Positions 8,839 through 18,731 of a DNA stretch of 35,902 nt are shown in pieces. Under the pieces are notes generated by a model. That model ran no database searches and was not told the DNA's origin. It saw only the letters and a program-made list of their open reading frames with translations. How positions within the stretch are numbered: the first letter of the stretch is position 1; every line of letters begins with the position of its first letter. The stretch is from Rubripirellula sp. Its GTDB lineage: Bacteria; Planctomycetota; Planctomycetia; Pirellulales; Pirellulaceae. The DNA lies in the NCBI GenBank assembly GCA_016779185.1, contig JADHOA010000007.1, positions 1-35,902 on the forward strand, in the 5' to 3' direction. A program made the position numbers and the translations under genes.

Positions 8839-9807
8839 ATGGAAGAAAAAGAACGGTTGGCCTCCTCGGAGATCACAAAATATGGAGACGCACTCGAACA
8901 GATTTTAGGGAATCTGGAGCAAGTGATCCAAGGAAAGAGAGAGTCCTTGGAAGTGGTTGTGTGCTGCTTAGCAGCAGGGGGACATGCCCTGCTGGAGGAT
9001 ATACCTGGGACTGGAAAAACCATGCTGGCTAAGTCGCTGGCACGCTCAATCGACGGAATCTGTAAGCGGGTTCAATTTACCCCAGATTTGATGCCAACTG
9101 ATGTGTTGGGAGGATCTGTATACAACCCTGCCTCGGGAACTTTTACTTTTCAACCTGGGCCAATTTTTACGAATGTGTTTATTGCTGACGAGATTAATCG
9201 CGCCTCAGCAAGAACCCAGTCTGCTTTGCTCGAAGCGATGGGGGAGCAACAAGTAACTTTAGATGGTGAGACTTACTTTCTCGAATCTCCGTTTATCTGT
9301 ATCGCTACGCAAAATCCGTTTGACTTCCAGGGTGCATTTCAATTGCCCGAGGCACAGATGGATCGATTCATGATCGCAATAAAACTAGGATATGTTACCG
9401 AAGACGAAGAAATTGATTTATTAAAAAAAGGTGGTATGGGCAGAGCACTCGCGGATCTCAAGTGCATTACAACAAGTGAAACCATTCGTAATATTCAAAG
9501 TGCGGTTGAGAAAGTTCAGATAGAAGATTCAATATTTCGCTACATGATGGATGTGATCCATGCTACAAGAAATACTTCCAATATTCGACTCGGTATATCA
9601 ACCCGAGGCTCATTGCATTGGTCGTTGATTTCCAAGGCTTACGCAATGCTGCGTGGACGTGATTTTGTCATACCAGATGACGTGTATCATGTCGCTCATT
9701 CTGTTTTAGCGCATCGTCTCTTATTGAATTCCCGTTTTGGAGAGGGATCCGAAGCAAAACGCGCAAATCTGAACGAGATCATCGAGCGAATCGCGTTGCC
9801 GCGGTAA
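8839..9807 (+). CDS. MoxR-family AAA+ ATPase
   Basis: GHALLEDIPGTGKTMLAKSLARSI, RVQFTPDLMPTDVLGGSVYNP, GPIFTNVFIADEINRASARTQSALLEAMGEQQVT, ATQNPFDFQGAFQLPEAQMDRF. Confidence 0.96.
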   Translation: MEEKERLASSEITKYGDALEQILGNLEQVIQGKRESLEVVVCCLAAGGHALLEDIPGTGKTMLAKSLARSIDGICKRVQFTPDLMPTDVLGGSVYNPASGTFTFQPGPIFTNVFIADEINRASARTQSALLEAMGEQQVTLDGETYFLESPFICIATQNPFDFQGAFQLPEAQMDRFMIAIKLGYVTEDEEIDLLKKGGMGRALADLKCITTSETIRNIQSAVEKVQIEDSIFRYMMDVIHATRNTSNIRLGISTRGSLHWSLISKAYAMLRGRDFVIPDDVYHVAHSVLAHRLLLNSRFGEGSEAKRANLNEIIERIALPR

Positions 9808-9824
9808 GGAATACGGAGAGCTTA

Positions 9825-11042
9825 ATGACGCTTAGACGCCGCTGGTCATTCTGGATGCCGCCGCTTGAGCATCCGCCTATTTTATGGCTTGACGATCAAT
9901 ACCGGGGATTATTGACAGACAGCGGACGATTGGTGTTATGGGGTGTTGCTATCTCAACGTTATCGCTCTTCGCCTCTGGTTCGTATTTAATTGCGATTTT
10001 ACTTGGCTTTTCCCTCGCCGTGCTCAGTTTGTCGTTTGTCTTTGGGGCATTTACCCGTCCGACAGCTTCACTCGAAATAGTGAGAGACGAGATTCCTGAT
10101 GGCACCGAGGGCAATGTGGTCCACTATCGAGTTACGGTGCACAATCGAGGGATTCACGCGGTCAAAAATGTCTTGGTCGAAGAGCGAGGGATGGTTCCAG
10201 AGCTACGACCCATAAATAGTCCCACAAAAATTGATGAAATACCTCCTGATGAAAGTCGCACCGTAATTCTTTCTATGCACTGTGAACGTCGAGGAGTTTA
10301 CTCGGTGGAACGCTTACAGATTTCTAGTTCATTGCCGACTGGCTTCGTTAAGGTAGGGCGATCAAAGAGGCAAAAAAAGTTTGTGATTGTACACCCCATC
10401 CCAACTTCAAAGAATTGGGAGAAAATTCTCGCCATTCCTTACCACGAGAATTCTAAGTCGAGTTTTGGTACTAGGCTCGAGACGTGCAAAGAGCTGGTTG
10501 GTGTCCGGGATTGGAGATTGGGAGATCAGGTTTGCGATGTGCATTGGCGATCTACCGCGAGAAGAGGTCGACTTACCTCCAAAGAATACGCTCCTCAACC
10601 AGCGCCTACTTGCTCATTGCTTCTAGATCTCGAAGCGAAGACGGCCAAAGAAGAGCAGAGAATCGATCGAATGATTTCGATTGCGGCATCAATCACACAA
10701 TATCTAACCAGAAAAGATTTTGATCTGAACGTATTTTGTACTAAAGAAGATGGTATCAGCGATCATGCGGTGAATCATTTCAATGGCTTGCAACCACTTC
10801 TTTACGCACTGTCTTCGCTTGAATCGCATAGGCGGGGTGATTTGAGTACAGCCGTGACTGCTTTGGTTGAACCGGCACGCGCGGATCTAGTTGTACTGTT
10901 GATGGTCAGGATGGACTCAAAGCGACGGCAGTTTGTTAATGAAATCCGTCAAACTGGTTGCAGGTTATCTGTTTGGGTCGAAGGTAAATCTGGGATCCAT
11001 AGTGAGTGGCTAGAGGATGATCAGATGGAGATTTGGTCATGA
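9825..11042 (+). CDS. DUF58 domain-containing membrane protein
   Basis: Two N-terminal TM segments; RLETCKELVGVRDWRLGDQVCDVHWRSTARRGRLTSKEYAPQ is the DUF58 signature. Lies directly downstream of moxR. Confidence 0.92.
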   Translation: MTLRRRWSFWMPPLEHPPILWLDDQYRGLLTDSGRLVLWGVAISTLSLFASGSYLIAILLGFSLAVLSLSFVFGAFTRPTASLEIVRDEIPDGTEGNVVHYRVTVHNRGIHAVKNVLVEERGMVPELRPINSPTKIDEIPPDESRTVILSMHCERRGVYSVERLQISSSLPTGFVKVGRSKRQKKFVIVHPIPTSKNWEKILAIPYHENSKSSFGTRLETCKELVGVRDWRLGDQVCDVHWRSTARRGRLTSKEYAPQPAPTCSLLLDLEAKTAKEEQRIDRMISIAASITQYLTRKDFDLNVFCTKEDGISDHAVNHFNGLQPLLYALSSLESHRRGDLSTAVTALVEPARADLVVLLMVRMDSKRRQFVNEIRQTGCRLSVWVEGKSGIHSEWLEDDQMEIWS

Positions 11043-12916
11043 GAAAAAATTACCTGACTGATTACCGATTCGTTCGTGCATTCCCCTTGATTTCCGCTCT
11101 TTGTTATCAAGCGGTGGCTTTGCATCGCTGGCCGGTAACATGCGTTTTAACTCTTTTGATGGTTGTCGCGGGGGAGCGATACTTTTTCGATGCAACGAGG
11201 TTTTCAAAAGCACTGTTCTGTTCAATTCTCAGCGCCTTAGCGTTGATGATATCAGCTGGCGATAGTCCGATTGTTGGCGTGCTGCCACCGCTGATGGGTG
11301 AGTTTCTTCTTAACCTTCTGATCGTGTGCGGTTTCATTGCGATCGGTCGTAAAAAATATTTCAGAGGTTGTCTAATCGCTTGGGGAATCATTGGTTTATC
11401 AATCAGTTCCGATCAGTCACTTGATGCATTATTCCCTTTACTATGCTTTGCGAGCTCCTTGCTTTTCTTTTCAGCCTTGGACTCAGGTTTATTTGCGTCA
11501 AAAAAAATTCACTTTTCAATCTACGTTGTTTTCATTGGCCTAGTTGGATCGTCCGCTGCAGAATTCGGAGCCTTCACAAGAGCAGCCCAATTCTTGATTC
11601 AAGATGCAATCGCTTCTTATTACGACACACCGGGACTTTCAGGCCTTGGTCAAGAGTTGTTTGTTGGATCCAGAGGATCAATAAAAGCGTCGCAAGTTGC
11701 GGTGCTGGAGGTGTCTAAACCTGTGTCACGCCTGCGATCCAAAGTATTTGATCATTTCGATGGATCCAAGTGGTTTGCAGATGAGGAACAACTACAAAAG
11801 AATCTACATCCATCAGCCGCCCCTTTTGATAGTGCTGAATTGGGTCAGTTGGATTTTGTTTGGCTTGATCAGCCAAGTTCGAGCATTCCAACCCCAGGTG
11901 GTACCATTAAGGTTTTTGGTGACCATGTGAAGACGGTGAACGGTTGGGTTTACCATTGCGAGAGTTCGCCTCGTTTCGGAAGTCTCTTATATGATTCGAG
12001 TGAACGCTTACTACAGGAGAGTGCCGACCTTGATTCCTTGCTTCACGTGCCTAGAGAATTGTCAGCAGATCTCAAGCGTTTTGGGAATCGTTTTGCCGGT
12101 AAATTCCCTGACGCTCTGAGTCAATCATGCGCCCTAGCGGATCATTTTCAAAAAAATTACACCTATTCCCTTGCGACGAATTTCACAGGTGAGCAGCACC
12201 CGCTAATAGAACTGATTCAAGGTAAATCAAGCGCTTATTGTGTCTATTTTGCCAGCGCCATGGCTCTAACCCTTCGCACACATGGAATTCCTACACGGGT
12301 TGTCAGCGGTTACGTGCCGCTTGAAAGAAATCGTTTCACCGATTCAATAACGGTTCGGAAACGAGATGCGCACGCGTGGGTCGAAGTCTGGATTGCTGAT
12401 CAAGAAAGATTTGTTGCGTTTGATCCAACTCCGATGACTTCTAGGAATCAAGTGTTAGGTATCAAACCCACACGGAGCTTTGTGATCGAACTTGTCTATG
12501 CTGGGTGGGGTATCATTCGCCGATTGTGGATTCAATCGAGTGATGATCCTTTTAAGTTTCTCCTTGTTGTGTGTAAATCCATGATCTTAGATTTTGCAAT
12601 CGTGGCAGGATTACTGATTTGCGTTTTGGCCTACCGGATTAAAAGACAAATCCATAGATCTAAGGAGTTGAGTGGGATAAATTCGGATCTATGGATTGCG
12701 TATCGATATTACCGAAGTTCGCTTCAGAAAAAAGGTATTAAATTGCTTCCAAATCAACCCGATGAACTTGCGATTACAACACTGCATGAAAATGGTCTTG
12801 AGCAAACGGCTTATCACGCGGAAAGATTTTTAGACCAATATCGCAAACAGCGTTATGGCCAACGACCTGATTCGGAGAACTTATTACGCTTAGCGAAGCA
12901 AATTGCCGACAATTAA
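11039..12916 (+). CDS. Transglutaminase-like membrane protein (DUF3488/TgpA-like)
   Basis: N-terminal multi-TM region, then GKSSAYCVYFASAMALTLRTHGIPTRVVSGYVPLERN...RDAHAWVEVWIADQERFVAFDPTP (Cys-His-Asp triad). ATGA overlap with DUF58 stop. Confidence 0.92.
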   Translation: MRKNYLTDYRFVRAFPLISALCYQAVALHRWPVTCVLTLLMVVAGERYFFDATRFSKALFCSILSALALMISAGDSPIVGVLPPLMGEFLLNLLIVCGFIAIGRKKYFRGCLIAWGIIGLSISSDQSLDALFPLLCFASSLLFFSALDSGLFASKKIHFSIYVVFIGLVGSSAAEFGAFTRAAQFLIQDAIASYYDTPGLSGLGQELFVGSRGSIKASQVAVLEVSKPVSRLRSKVFDHFDGSKWFADEEQLQKNLHPSAAPFDSAELGQLDFVWLDQPSSSIPTPGGTIKVFGDHVKTVNGWVYHCESSPRFGSLLYDSSERLLQESADLDSLLHVPRELSADLKRFGNRFAGKFPDALSQSCALADHFQKNYTYSLATNFTGEQHPLIELIQGKSSAYCVYFASAMALTLRTHGIPTRVVSGYVPLERNRFTDSITVRKRDAHAWVEVWIADQERFVAFDPTPMTSRNQVLGIKPTRSFVIELVYAGWGIIRRLWIQSSDDPFKFLLVVCKSMILDFAIVAGLLICVLAYRIKRQIHRSKELSGINSDLWIAYRYYRSSLQKKGIKLLPNQPDELAITTLHENGLEQTAYHAERFLDQYRKQRYGQRPDSENLLRLAKQIADN

Positions 12917-12922
12917 TGTTTC

Positions 12923-14092
12923 GTGTCAATTGCCACCCTATTGCTTCACGTCACATCGCAGTACTCTGAAAGCGGTTTAAACGCCACAAGTTCAACCAGC
13001 TTGGGTGATTCAAGCGTCACAACTAAGAGAGTAATTCGAAGAAGCATGACAGGAGAAGCCCGAGATGGATTAGTTCCAGTGAGTCAAGGGCCTGCGTTTC
13101 GCAGAGATGAAAAGAATGAAATCTCTAAATCGATTCGGCCTCCCATGGGCATGCTTGCGGGAGTTTTGTTTGGTCTCAGCTCAGCAGTACTCTACACCGC
13201 CACAAATGTTGCTTTACGGCATTGTGTTGACATAGACGCCTTTCTCGTGTCAGCCGTCAAAGCGATACCGACGGTTGCTTTCTTGGGTCCCTATTTGGTG
13301 TGGATGATTGTTCGTGGGGAATTGATTGCGAGCAGTTTTCGCATGGTCCCCAGATTTATACTGGCAGCGTTATTGGGCCAATTCGTTGGCAATGCTTTTT
13401 TTCAATTAGCTCTCGGGCGAATTGGTTTGGCAGTATCTGTCCCCATAACGCTTGGCACCATGATTATTGGTGCTGCAATATTCGGAAGATGGTTATTGCA
13501 TGAAAAAGTGAAGCTGCGGACACTTGTCGCAATGTTAATCTTGTTGGCCTCGATTCTGGTACTCTCATCACCCAGTAGTCACCCAGAGCTTGCACAACAA
13601 GCTGTTGTCGGCAGCGACTTCGAACCGACTAGTACAGCCCGTGAGGTTGGGATTGGCTCACTTTGTGCCGCAATGTCAGGAATTGCATATGCCGTTTTCG
13701 GGACTGTGATGCGTCAGGCACTAACAGGTGGTCTTTCGGCACCTTTTACGATGTTCCTAAGCGGAAGTGTTGGAGCGGTAGCGCTGTGGGCATTTTCGTT
13801 TTACCGAATTGGAGCGGTCTTAATCTTAGAGGTGCCGCCGGATGAATGGGGCACCATGGTCGTAGCCGGTCTTTTGAATTTCTGCGCGTTTGTATCTCTA
13901 TCTATTGCTTTGAAATCACTGCCTGTCGTCGCGGTCAACCTTTTGAATGCTTCTCAGGTAGCGATGGCAGCATTGGCTGGAATCATTTTTTTTTCCGAGC
14001 CCGTGACCAGTTCGTTGATCACAGGCGTAGGGTTAACACTACTGGGACTATTGGTAATGGTGCAGCGTAAACGCAATAACCCAGACAAGTAG
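12923..14092 (+). CDS. EamA/DMT-family transporter
   Basis: About 10 predicted TM helices with a two-fold repeat: LFGLSSAVLYTATNVALRHCVDIDAFLVSAVKAIP..., SGIAYAVFGTVMRQALTG..., FFSEPVTSSLITGVGLTLLGLLVMVQRKR. GTG start 6 nt after the upstream stop. Confidence 0.88.
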   Translation: MSIATLLLHVTSQYSESGLNATSSTSLGDSSVTTKRVIRRSMTGEARDGLVPVSQGPAFRRDEKNEISKSIRPPMGMLAGVLFGLSSAVLYTATNVALRHCVDIDAFLVSAVKAIPTVAFLGPYLVWMIVRGELIASSFRMVPRFILAALLGQFVGNAFFQLALGRIGLAVSVPITLGTMIIGAAIFGRWLLHEKVKLRTLVAMLILLASILVLSSPSSHPELAQQAVVGSDFEPTSTAREVGIGSLCAAMSGIAYAVFGTVMRQALTGGLSAPFTMFLSGSVGAVALWAFSFYRIGAVLILEVPPDEWGTMVVAGLLNFCAFVSLSIALKSLPVVAVNLLNASQVAMAALAGIIFFSEPVTSSLITGVGLTLLGLLVMVQRKRNNPDK

Positions 14093-14117
14093 TATTGCTT
14101 TGGGTGAAGCACGTTTC

Positions 14118-15224
14118 TTACGCTCGCGTTAATTTGGTAATCCGTCCCGTTGAGACCCATTCTGCGACATAAATATCACCCTGTAGATCAAAACAAGCAT
14201 CATGAGGGTGGACGAATTTACCATCGTGCCATTTATCTGGCGTGGTTCGAATGGTGTACCCGGAATTAGTCTCCTTGTCGTTGACTATTCGCTCGCGATC
14301 GTCGCCTAGGGTTGTGATGGTTTTATAATCTGTGCCAAGAATTGAGACTCTTGAAACAAGTTCTGGCACTAAAAGAAGATTGTCAAAAGTATCAAGGTTA
14401 GCTGGTAATCCAAAGTCAGATATCGTCGACTGATACTCTCCTGACAAGCTAAACACTTGGAGTGCATTGTGAGCACGATCCGCGACAACAATTTTGGGAT
14501 CATCTTGTTTGCGACTATCAATCCAAATACCGTGCGGCAGACTAAATGTGCCGGCGCCGCTACCCGGACCACCAAACGAAGAGATCCATTCTCCATCTCC
14601 ACTGTAGCGGTGGATAAAGTAAGATCCGTACCCGTCTGCAACCAAAAACTCGTTGTTTGGTAAGAAGGCAAAGTTGGTTGGCATGAATCGGTTTCTTCCC
14701 CAAACCTTTCGAGGATTCGTTGCCTCATCTGCAGCGTAGTGACCGCTGCCAGTCGGCGCGTGTTTAATCCAAACTACTTCACCCTTCAGCGTAAGTTTTG
14801 CAATCGCCTTCACCTGCTGATACGCAGCAACATAAAGATACGAGATTCCATTCTCTACTCGAATGTCGATGCCGTGACCACCTCCTTGAAACTGTGAACC
14901 AAAAGAGCGAATAAACTTTCCTTTTTCGTCAAAAACAAAGATAGACGGGTGATCTGCAAGTCGCTCGGAACCTTCGTGGATCACGTAAAGGTTGTTGTCG
15001 CTGTCAACTGCTACATTATGAGTCGTTTGCCAATGAAACTGCGCAGGGAGCTCAACACAGAAATGATCATAGTGGTACTTCAGTTCTCCATCTCCCGTTA
15101 CCTGTTGAGCCGCAGTGCGTTTACTCGTGGCAATTGCGGGTGCTGCAACTAAAGCAGACGCGGTTCTTAAAAAGTGTCTTCGACTGCGGGATGTGGAAAG
15201 TGTTTGTTTCATTTTCGAATTCAT
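14118..15224 (-). CDS. Tat-exported NHL-repeat / six-bladed beta-propeller protein
   Basis: Twin-arginine signal SRSRRHFLRTASALVAAPAIA; repeated propeller motifs (NLYVIHEGSERLADHPSIFVFDEKGKFIRSFGSQ; FLVADGYGSYFIHRYSGDGEWISSFGGPGSGAGTFSLPHGIWID). Confidence 0.86.
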   Translation of the reverse strand: MNSKMKQTLSTSRSRRHFLRTASALVAAPAIATSKRTAAQQVTGDGELKYHYDHFCVELPAQFHWQTTHNVAVDSDNNLYVIHEGSERLADHPSIFVFDEKGKFIRSFGSQFQGGGHGIDIRVENGISYLYVAAYQQVKAIAKLTLKGEVVWIKHAPTGSGHYAADEATNPRKVWGRNRFMPTNFAFLPNNEFLVADGYGSYFIHRYSGDGEWISSFGGPGSGAGTFSLPHGIWIDSRKQDDPKIVVADRAHNALQVFSLSGEYQSTISDFGLPANLDTFDNLLLVPELVSRVSILGTDYKTITTLGDDRERIVNDKETNSGYTIRTTPDKWHDGKFVHPHDACFDLQGDIYVAEWVSTGRITKLTRA

Positions 15225-15416
15225 TAATCACTGAAGGGTTGTGGGGGACATATTCTAAATACAATTTACGACATCGATTTCACAATGATGAAATCTAGGC
15301 GACGATGAATGTTTTCGGATTGGTATTATGCAGATTGAATAAAGTCATGATTATTCCTTATCTGCTTTGAATAAAATCACCGGCGATAACGCATTAGCGG
15401 TGCAAGAAGTTAGGCA

Positions 15417-16271
15417 GTGATTAGTAAGGTTCACCTCTCGATGGTAGATGAGTATAAGGTCAAGCGTTTCGGGTTTGGCGAGAACTGGCTGGCATTTTCT
15501 GAACAAATAGATCACCAAAGAATCAAAGAAGCGGTGCGTTCTTTGAAAGAACTCTTTGAATTAGAAAGCTTTGCCGGCCGCACATTCTTTGATATCGGGT
15601 GTGGCAGTGGGATTTTTTCGCTTGCGGCACACCAGCTGGGTGCCACCGTTTTATCAATCGACTTTGATATGAATTCGGTCACTTGCGCGGAGCGTTTAAG
15701 GGATCAATTCGGTATTTCCCGCCAGTCATGGAGGATTAGCCAAGGTTCTGTGCTTGATGCGAAACTACTGTCAGATTTCGGTCAGGCTGATTTGGTTTAC
15801 TGCTGGGGAGTTGTTCACCATACGGGAAACATGCATGAGGCAATCAATAATGCTGTTGCAGCGGTGCGTATCGATGGTTCAATTTGTTTGGCGATTTATA
15901 ACCAGCAAGGAAACGCTAGTAAGCGTTGGAAATCGATCAAGATGGCTTACAACTACTTGCCGTGCGTTTTGCGACCAATTTATGTAATATGCATAGCGGG
16001 TTGGTATGAATTGAAGTTTGCTTTGGCTCGATTGATTCGTCGCCAAAATCCTTTGCCATTCGCTGACTGGAGTAAAAAGAAAGAAGACCGAGGGATGTCG
16101 GCTTGGCATGACTGGGTTGATTGGATTGGTGGATTGCCTTTTGAAGTTGCATCCCCAGATGATGTTGTTAGGCAGTTAAGGTCCCACGGTTTTGTTCTAG
16201 AGAAGCTAAAGACGGTGGGTAGTGGATGGGGCTGTAATGAATACCTCTTTCGACGCGAACATGAATTGTAA
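15417..16271 (+). CDS. Class I SAM-dependent methyltransferase
   Basis: GRTFFDIGCGSGIFSLAAHQLGATVLSIDFDMNSV; DLVYCWGVVHHTGNMHEAI. GTG start. Confidence 0.88.
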   Translation: MISKVHLSMVDEYKVKRFGFGENWLAFSEQIDHQRIKEAVRSLKELFELESFAGRTFFDIGCGSGIFSLAAHQLGATVLSIDFDMNSVTCAERLRDQFGISRQSWRISQGSVLDAKLLSDFGQADLVYCWGVVHHTGNMHEAINNAVAAVRIDGSICLAIYNQQGNASKRWKSIKMAYNYLPCVLRPIYVICIAGWYELKFALARLIRRQNPLPFADWSKKKEDRGMSAWHDWVDWIGGLPFEVASPDDVVRQLRSHGFVLEKLKTVGSGWGCNEYLFRREHEL

Positions 16272-16435
16272 TTTGTCTCCCACGGTAATTGGGTAAAAGC
16301 GTGAAACGGCCGGCTAATTGAGCTAATCTTTAGGACTAGGTATTACTAAGACATTCATGAACCAATTCAGCACTGAAGCGACTTGTTGCTGTGGGTCATT
16401 AACAACCCTTGTTTGCGCTTTGTTGATGGAGTCAA

Positions 16436-17101
16436 TCAGTCGATTGCTTTTAATTCCTTGCGAACCCTTCGCGATATCCAAGTGGACGCCAAGATTGCTG
16501 CTCCAATCGACACACACAAACTAAAAAGTTTCATTGTGTTAATTGTTCCGGAATCCATTATCTCGGAATTTGCGCCGACGTTTACCCACAGAGACTGCGG
16601 AAGCACTGCTAATGCAGTTCCCATAAGAAAGGGTCTTATTCGGCTACCCATCGCTCCCATGATGTAGCTGATAAACGCCGTCGGTATGGGGGTCAGTCGC
16701 ACAAGGAAATGGGATTTTGTATTTGCTGTCTCCGCTGCTAACCGTAAAACCGGTAACCATAACTTGTATTTGTTAGAGCTTGCAGCGTGAATGACTGTGG
16801 AGCGAAAAAAATAAGAGCCTAGATAGTAATTAACAACGGCCGCAATTAACGCAACTGCAAGCATTAAAGCGGTACCTAGCTTCCAACCAAATACTGCACC
16901 GCTGAATACGGATACAGGTGTTTTCGGTACCAATAGTGTCAGTGCGAGACTGCCAATGAGTACAAATAGAATGGGTGCAGTGCGATTGGAAAGAGAAAGG
17001 ATCTTCTGTGTTGACTCTATTTTGATGCCAGACAGCAACAGCAAGACAATCGAACCTATTAGACCGAAACCGACGATCCATTTAATTTTGGTCTTTTGCA
17101 C
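16436..17101 (-). CDS. TVP38/TMEM64 (VTT domain) family membrane protein
   Basis: ALTLLVPKTPVSVFSGAVFGWKLGTALMLAVALIAAVVNYYLGSYFFR...FLVRLTPIPTAFISYIMGAMGSRIRPFLMGTALAVLPQSLWVNVGA matches VTT/SNARE-associated architecture. GTG start. Confidence 0.85.
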   Translation of the reverse strand: MQKTKIKWIVGFGLIGSIVLLLLSGIKIESTQKILSLSNRTAPILFVLIGSLALTLLVPKTPVSVFSGAVFGWKLGTALMLAVALIAAVVNYYLGSYFFRSTVIHAASSNKYKLWLPVLRLAAETANTKSHFLVRLTPIPTAFISYIMGAMGSRIRPFLMGTALAVLPQSLWVNVGANSEIMDSGTINTMKLFSLCVSIGAAILASTWISRRVRKELKAID

Positions 17102-17322
17102 AGCTGAGGCTTGGTGGTTCTGATGAGAGTAGGTTAACGCTGATCTGATACTGGGACCGGCAGTTTGTTCAGCTTTTTATCAATAAATTACCACATTTTT
17201 AAAGCAGACTTACGAGCAGCGAAGCGAGAGATTGGGTTTAATTTGGCTGTGCTTTCCAAAATCACCTTATCGGTCTACACTCGATCCATCCCATTTCTTT
17301 CCACTTTGCCATCTATACCACA

Positions 17323-18123
17323 ATGTCGTCGCCACGCGTCCTTGTTCTTCGAGCTCCCGGCACTAACTGCGATGAGGAGACCGCTTATGCCTTTGAAAAA
17401 GCAGGCGCCATCGCTGAGAGAGTTCACGTGAATCGATTGATAGAAAATCCAGTTCTAAAAGATCGATATCAGATTTTGTGTGTTCCAGGAGGTTTTAGCT
17501 ATGGAGATGACATCGCGGCAGGGAGGATCCTCGCGACAAGATTAAAGCAGCATTTGGGTGACTTGGTTCACACCTTTGCTCAGGGAAATGAAGATCGCCT
17601 GATTTTAGGAATTTGTAATGGAATGCAGGTGCTAATGAGACTCGGTGTCCTTACTCAGGGTGTGGGAGACGGTAATTCCGCCCCTGCGACACTGACATGG
17701 AACAATCATGGACGGTTTGAAGATCGATGGGTTCATCTAGCCGTGGATACCACACCATGTGTTTTTCTTCGCGATGTCAAGCGAATGTATTTACCGATGG
17801 CGCATGCCGAAGGGAAATTCGTCGCCTCGAGTCCGCAAATCCTCTCTGAGCTCAAGTCTCAGGGCAGGTTGGCGATTCGATACTCTAAAAATGAATCAAG
17901 TGGCGTTGAAGACAATATTTTACCCTTCCCGTCGAATCCAAATGGTGCCGATGCAAATGTTGCTGGAGTTTGTGATGTTTCGGGACGTGTTTTTGGTCTA
18001 ATGCCACACCCAGAACGACACCTTGAACCCACTCATCATCCCGCGTGGACCAGACGCGTGGAGCAGCCTGAATACGGTGATGGCTTTGCAATTTTTAAAA
18101 ATGCCGTCGACTGGTTTGAGTAA
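17323..18123 (+). CDS. purQ: Phosphoribosylformylglycinamidine synthase subunit PurQ (glutaminase)
   Basis: VLVLRAPGTNCDEETAYAFEKAGA, CVPGGFSYGDDIAAGRILA, LILGICNGMQVLMRLGVL (nucleophile Cys), GLMPHPERHLEP. Confidence 0.96.
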   Translation: MSSPRVLVLRAPGTNCDEETAYAFEKAGAIAERVHVNRLIENPVLKDRYQILCVPGGFSYGDDIAAGRILATRLKQHLGDLVHTFAQGNEDRLILGICNGMQVLMRLGVLTQGVGDGNSAPATLTWNNHGRFEDRWVHLAVDTTPCVFLRDVKRMYLPMAHAEGKFVASSPQILSELKSQGRLAIRYSKNESSGVEDNILPFPSNPNGADANVAGVCDVSGRVFGLMPHPERHLEPTHHPAWTRRVEQPEYGDGFAIFKNAVDWFE

Positions 18124-18159
18124 TTCGTGAATATCGGCCGGTAATCTTGCGAGTTTTGT

Positions 18160-18576
18160 CTAGTTGATTTTGCAACTCTCGTTGTCACACCTTTTGCCCC
18201 AAAGGCGGTATCGATTTTTAGCGATAACTCGATAGAGGAATCGCCATATCGGACTGGTACCTGGGAAATGCACGATAGGTGCAAATAACCACAGTGTCGG
18301 TAGTTTTCTGAATAGATACTTCACCGCGTTTGATCCAGCGAAAATACGATTAGATTGATCGATAATATGCATTTCTTGCAACAGTTGGTTTCGATCAAGC
18401 ATCGGGAATTCGTGATCGATTAGGGGGTCGTGAAGCGACAGATAGGTCAGACGACGGTTTCCCCAATCTAGGTATTTGAGAAGATGGATTTGCGAACGGC
18501 AGAAATTGCATTCGCCATCAAAGATCACGACTGATCTTTCTCTCGAGCTACTTGCCTTTTGTTCCGTTTTTGACAT
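18160..18576 (-). CDS. DCC-family thiol-disulfide oxidoreductase-like protein (DUF393)
   Basis: VVIFDGECNFCRSQIHLLKYLDWGNRRLTYLSLHDP (DGxCxxC), MHIIDQSNRIFAGSNAVKYLFRKLP. Confidence 0.92.
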   Translation of the reverse strand: MSKTEQKASSSRERSVVIFDGECNFCRSQIHLLKYLDWGNRRLTYLSLHDPLIDHEFPMLDRNQLLQEMHIIDQSNRIFAGSNAVKYLFRKLPTLWLFAPIVHFPGTSPIWRFLYRVIAKNRYRLWGKRCDNESCKIN

Positions 18577-18731
18577 GTTGCTTTCGCAAATAGTTATTTT
18601 TGACTTTCAAGCCGGATGATCAGCTCATGTCCTAGCCTCAGCGATCCTCTTTTCCACAATTAATTTTGAAAAAGACGAGAAAACGGTTAGCTTGTAGGCA
18701 TTGGTGACCATGGGTTTCGGAGAAAAGTGAG

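Noticed and set aside
14096-14111. 5-bp hairpin tgctt-tgggtg-aagca between EamA and the NHL-protein gene
   Set aside because: Short and without a U tract; too weak to call as a terminator.
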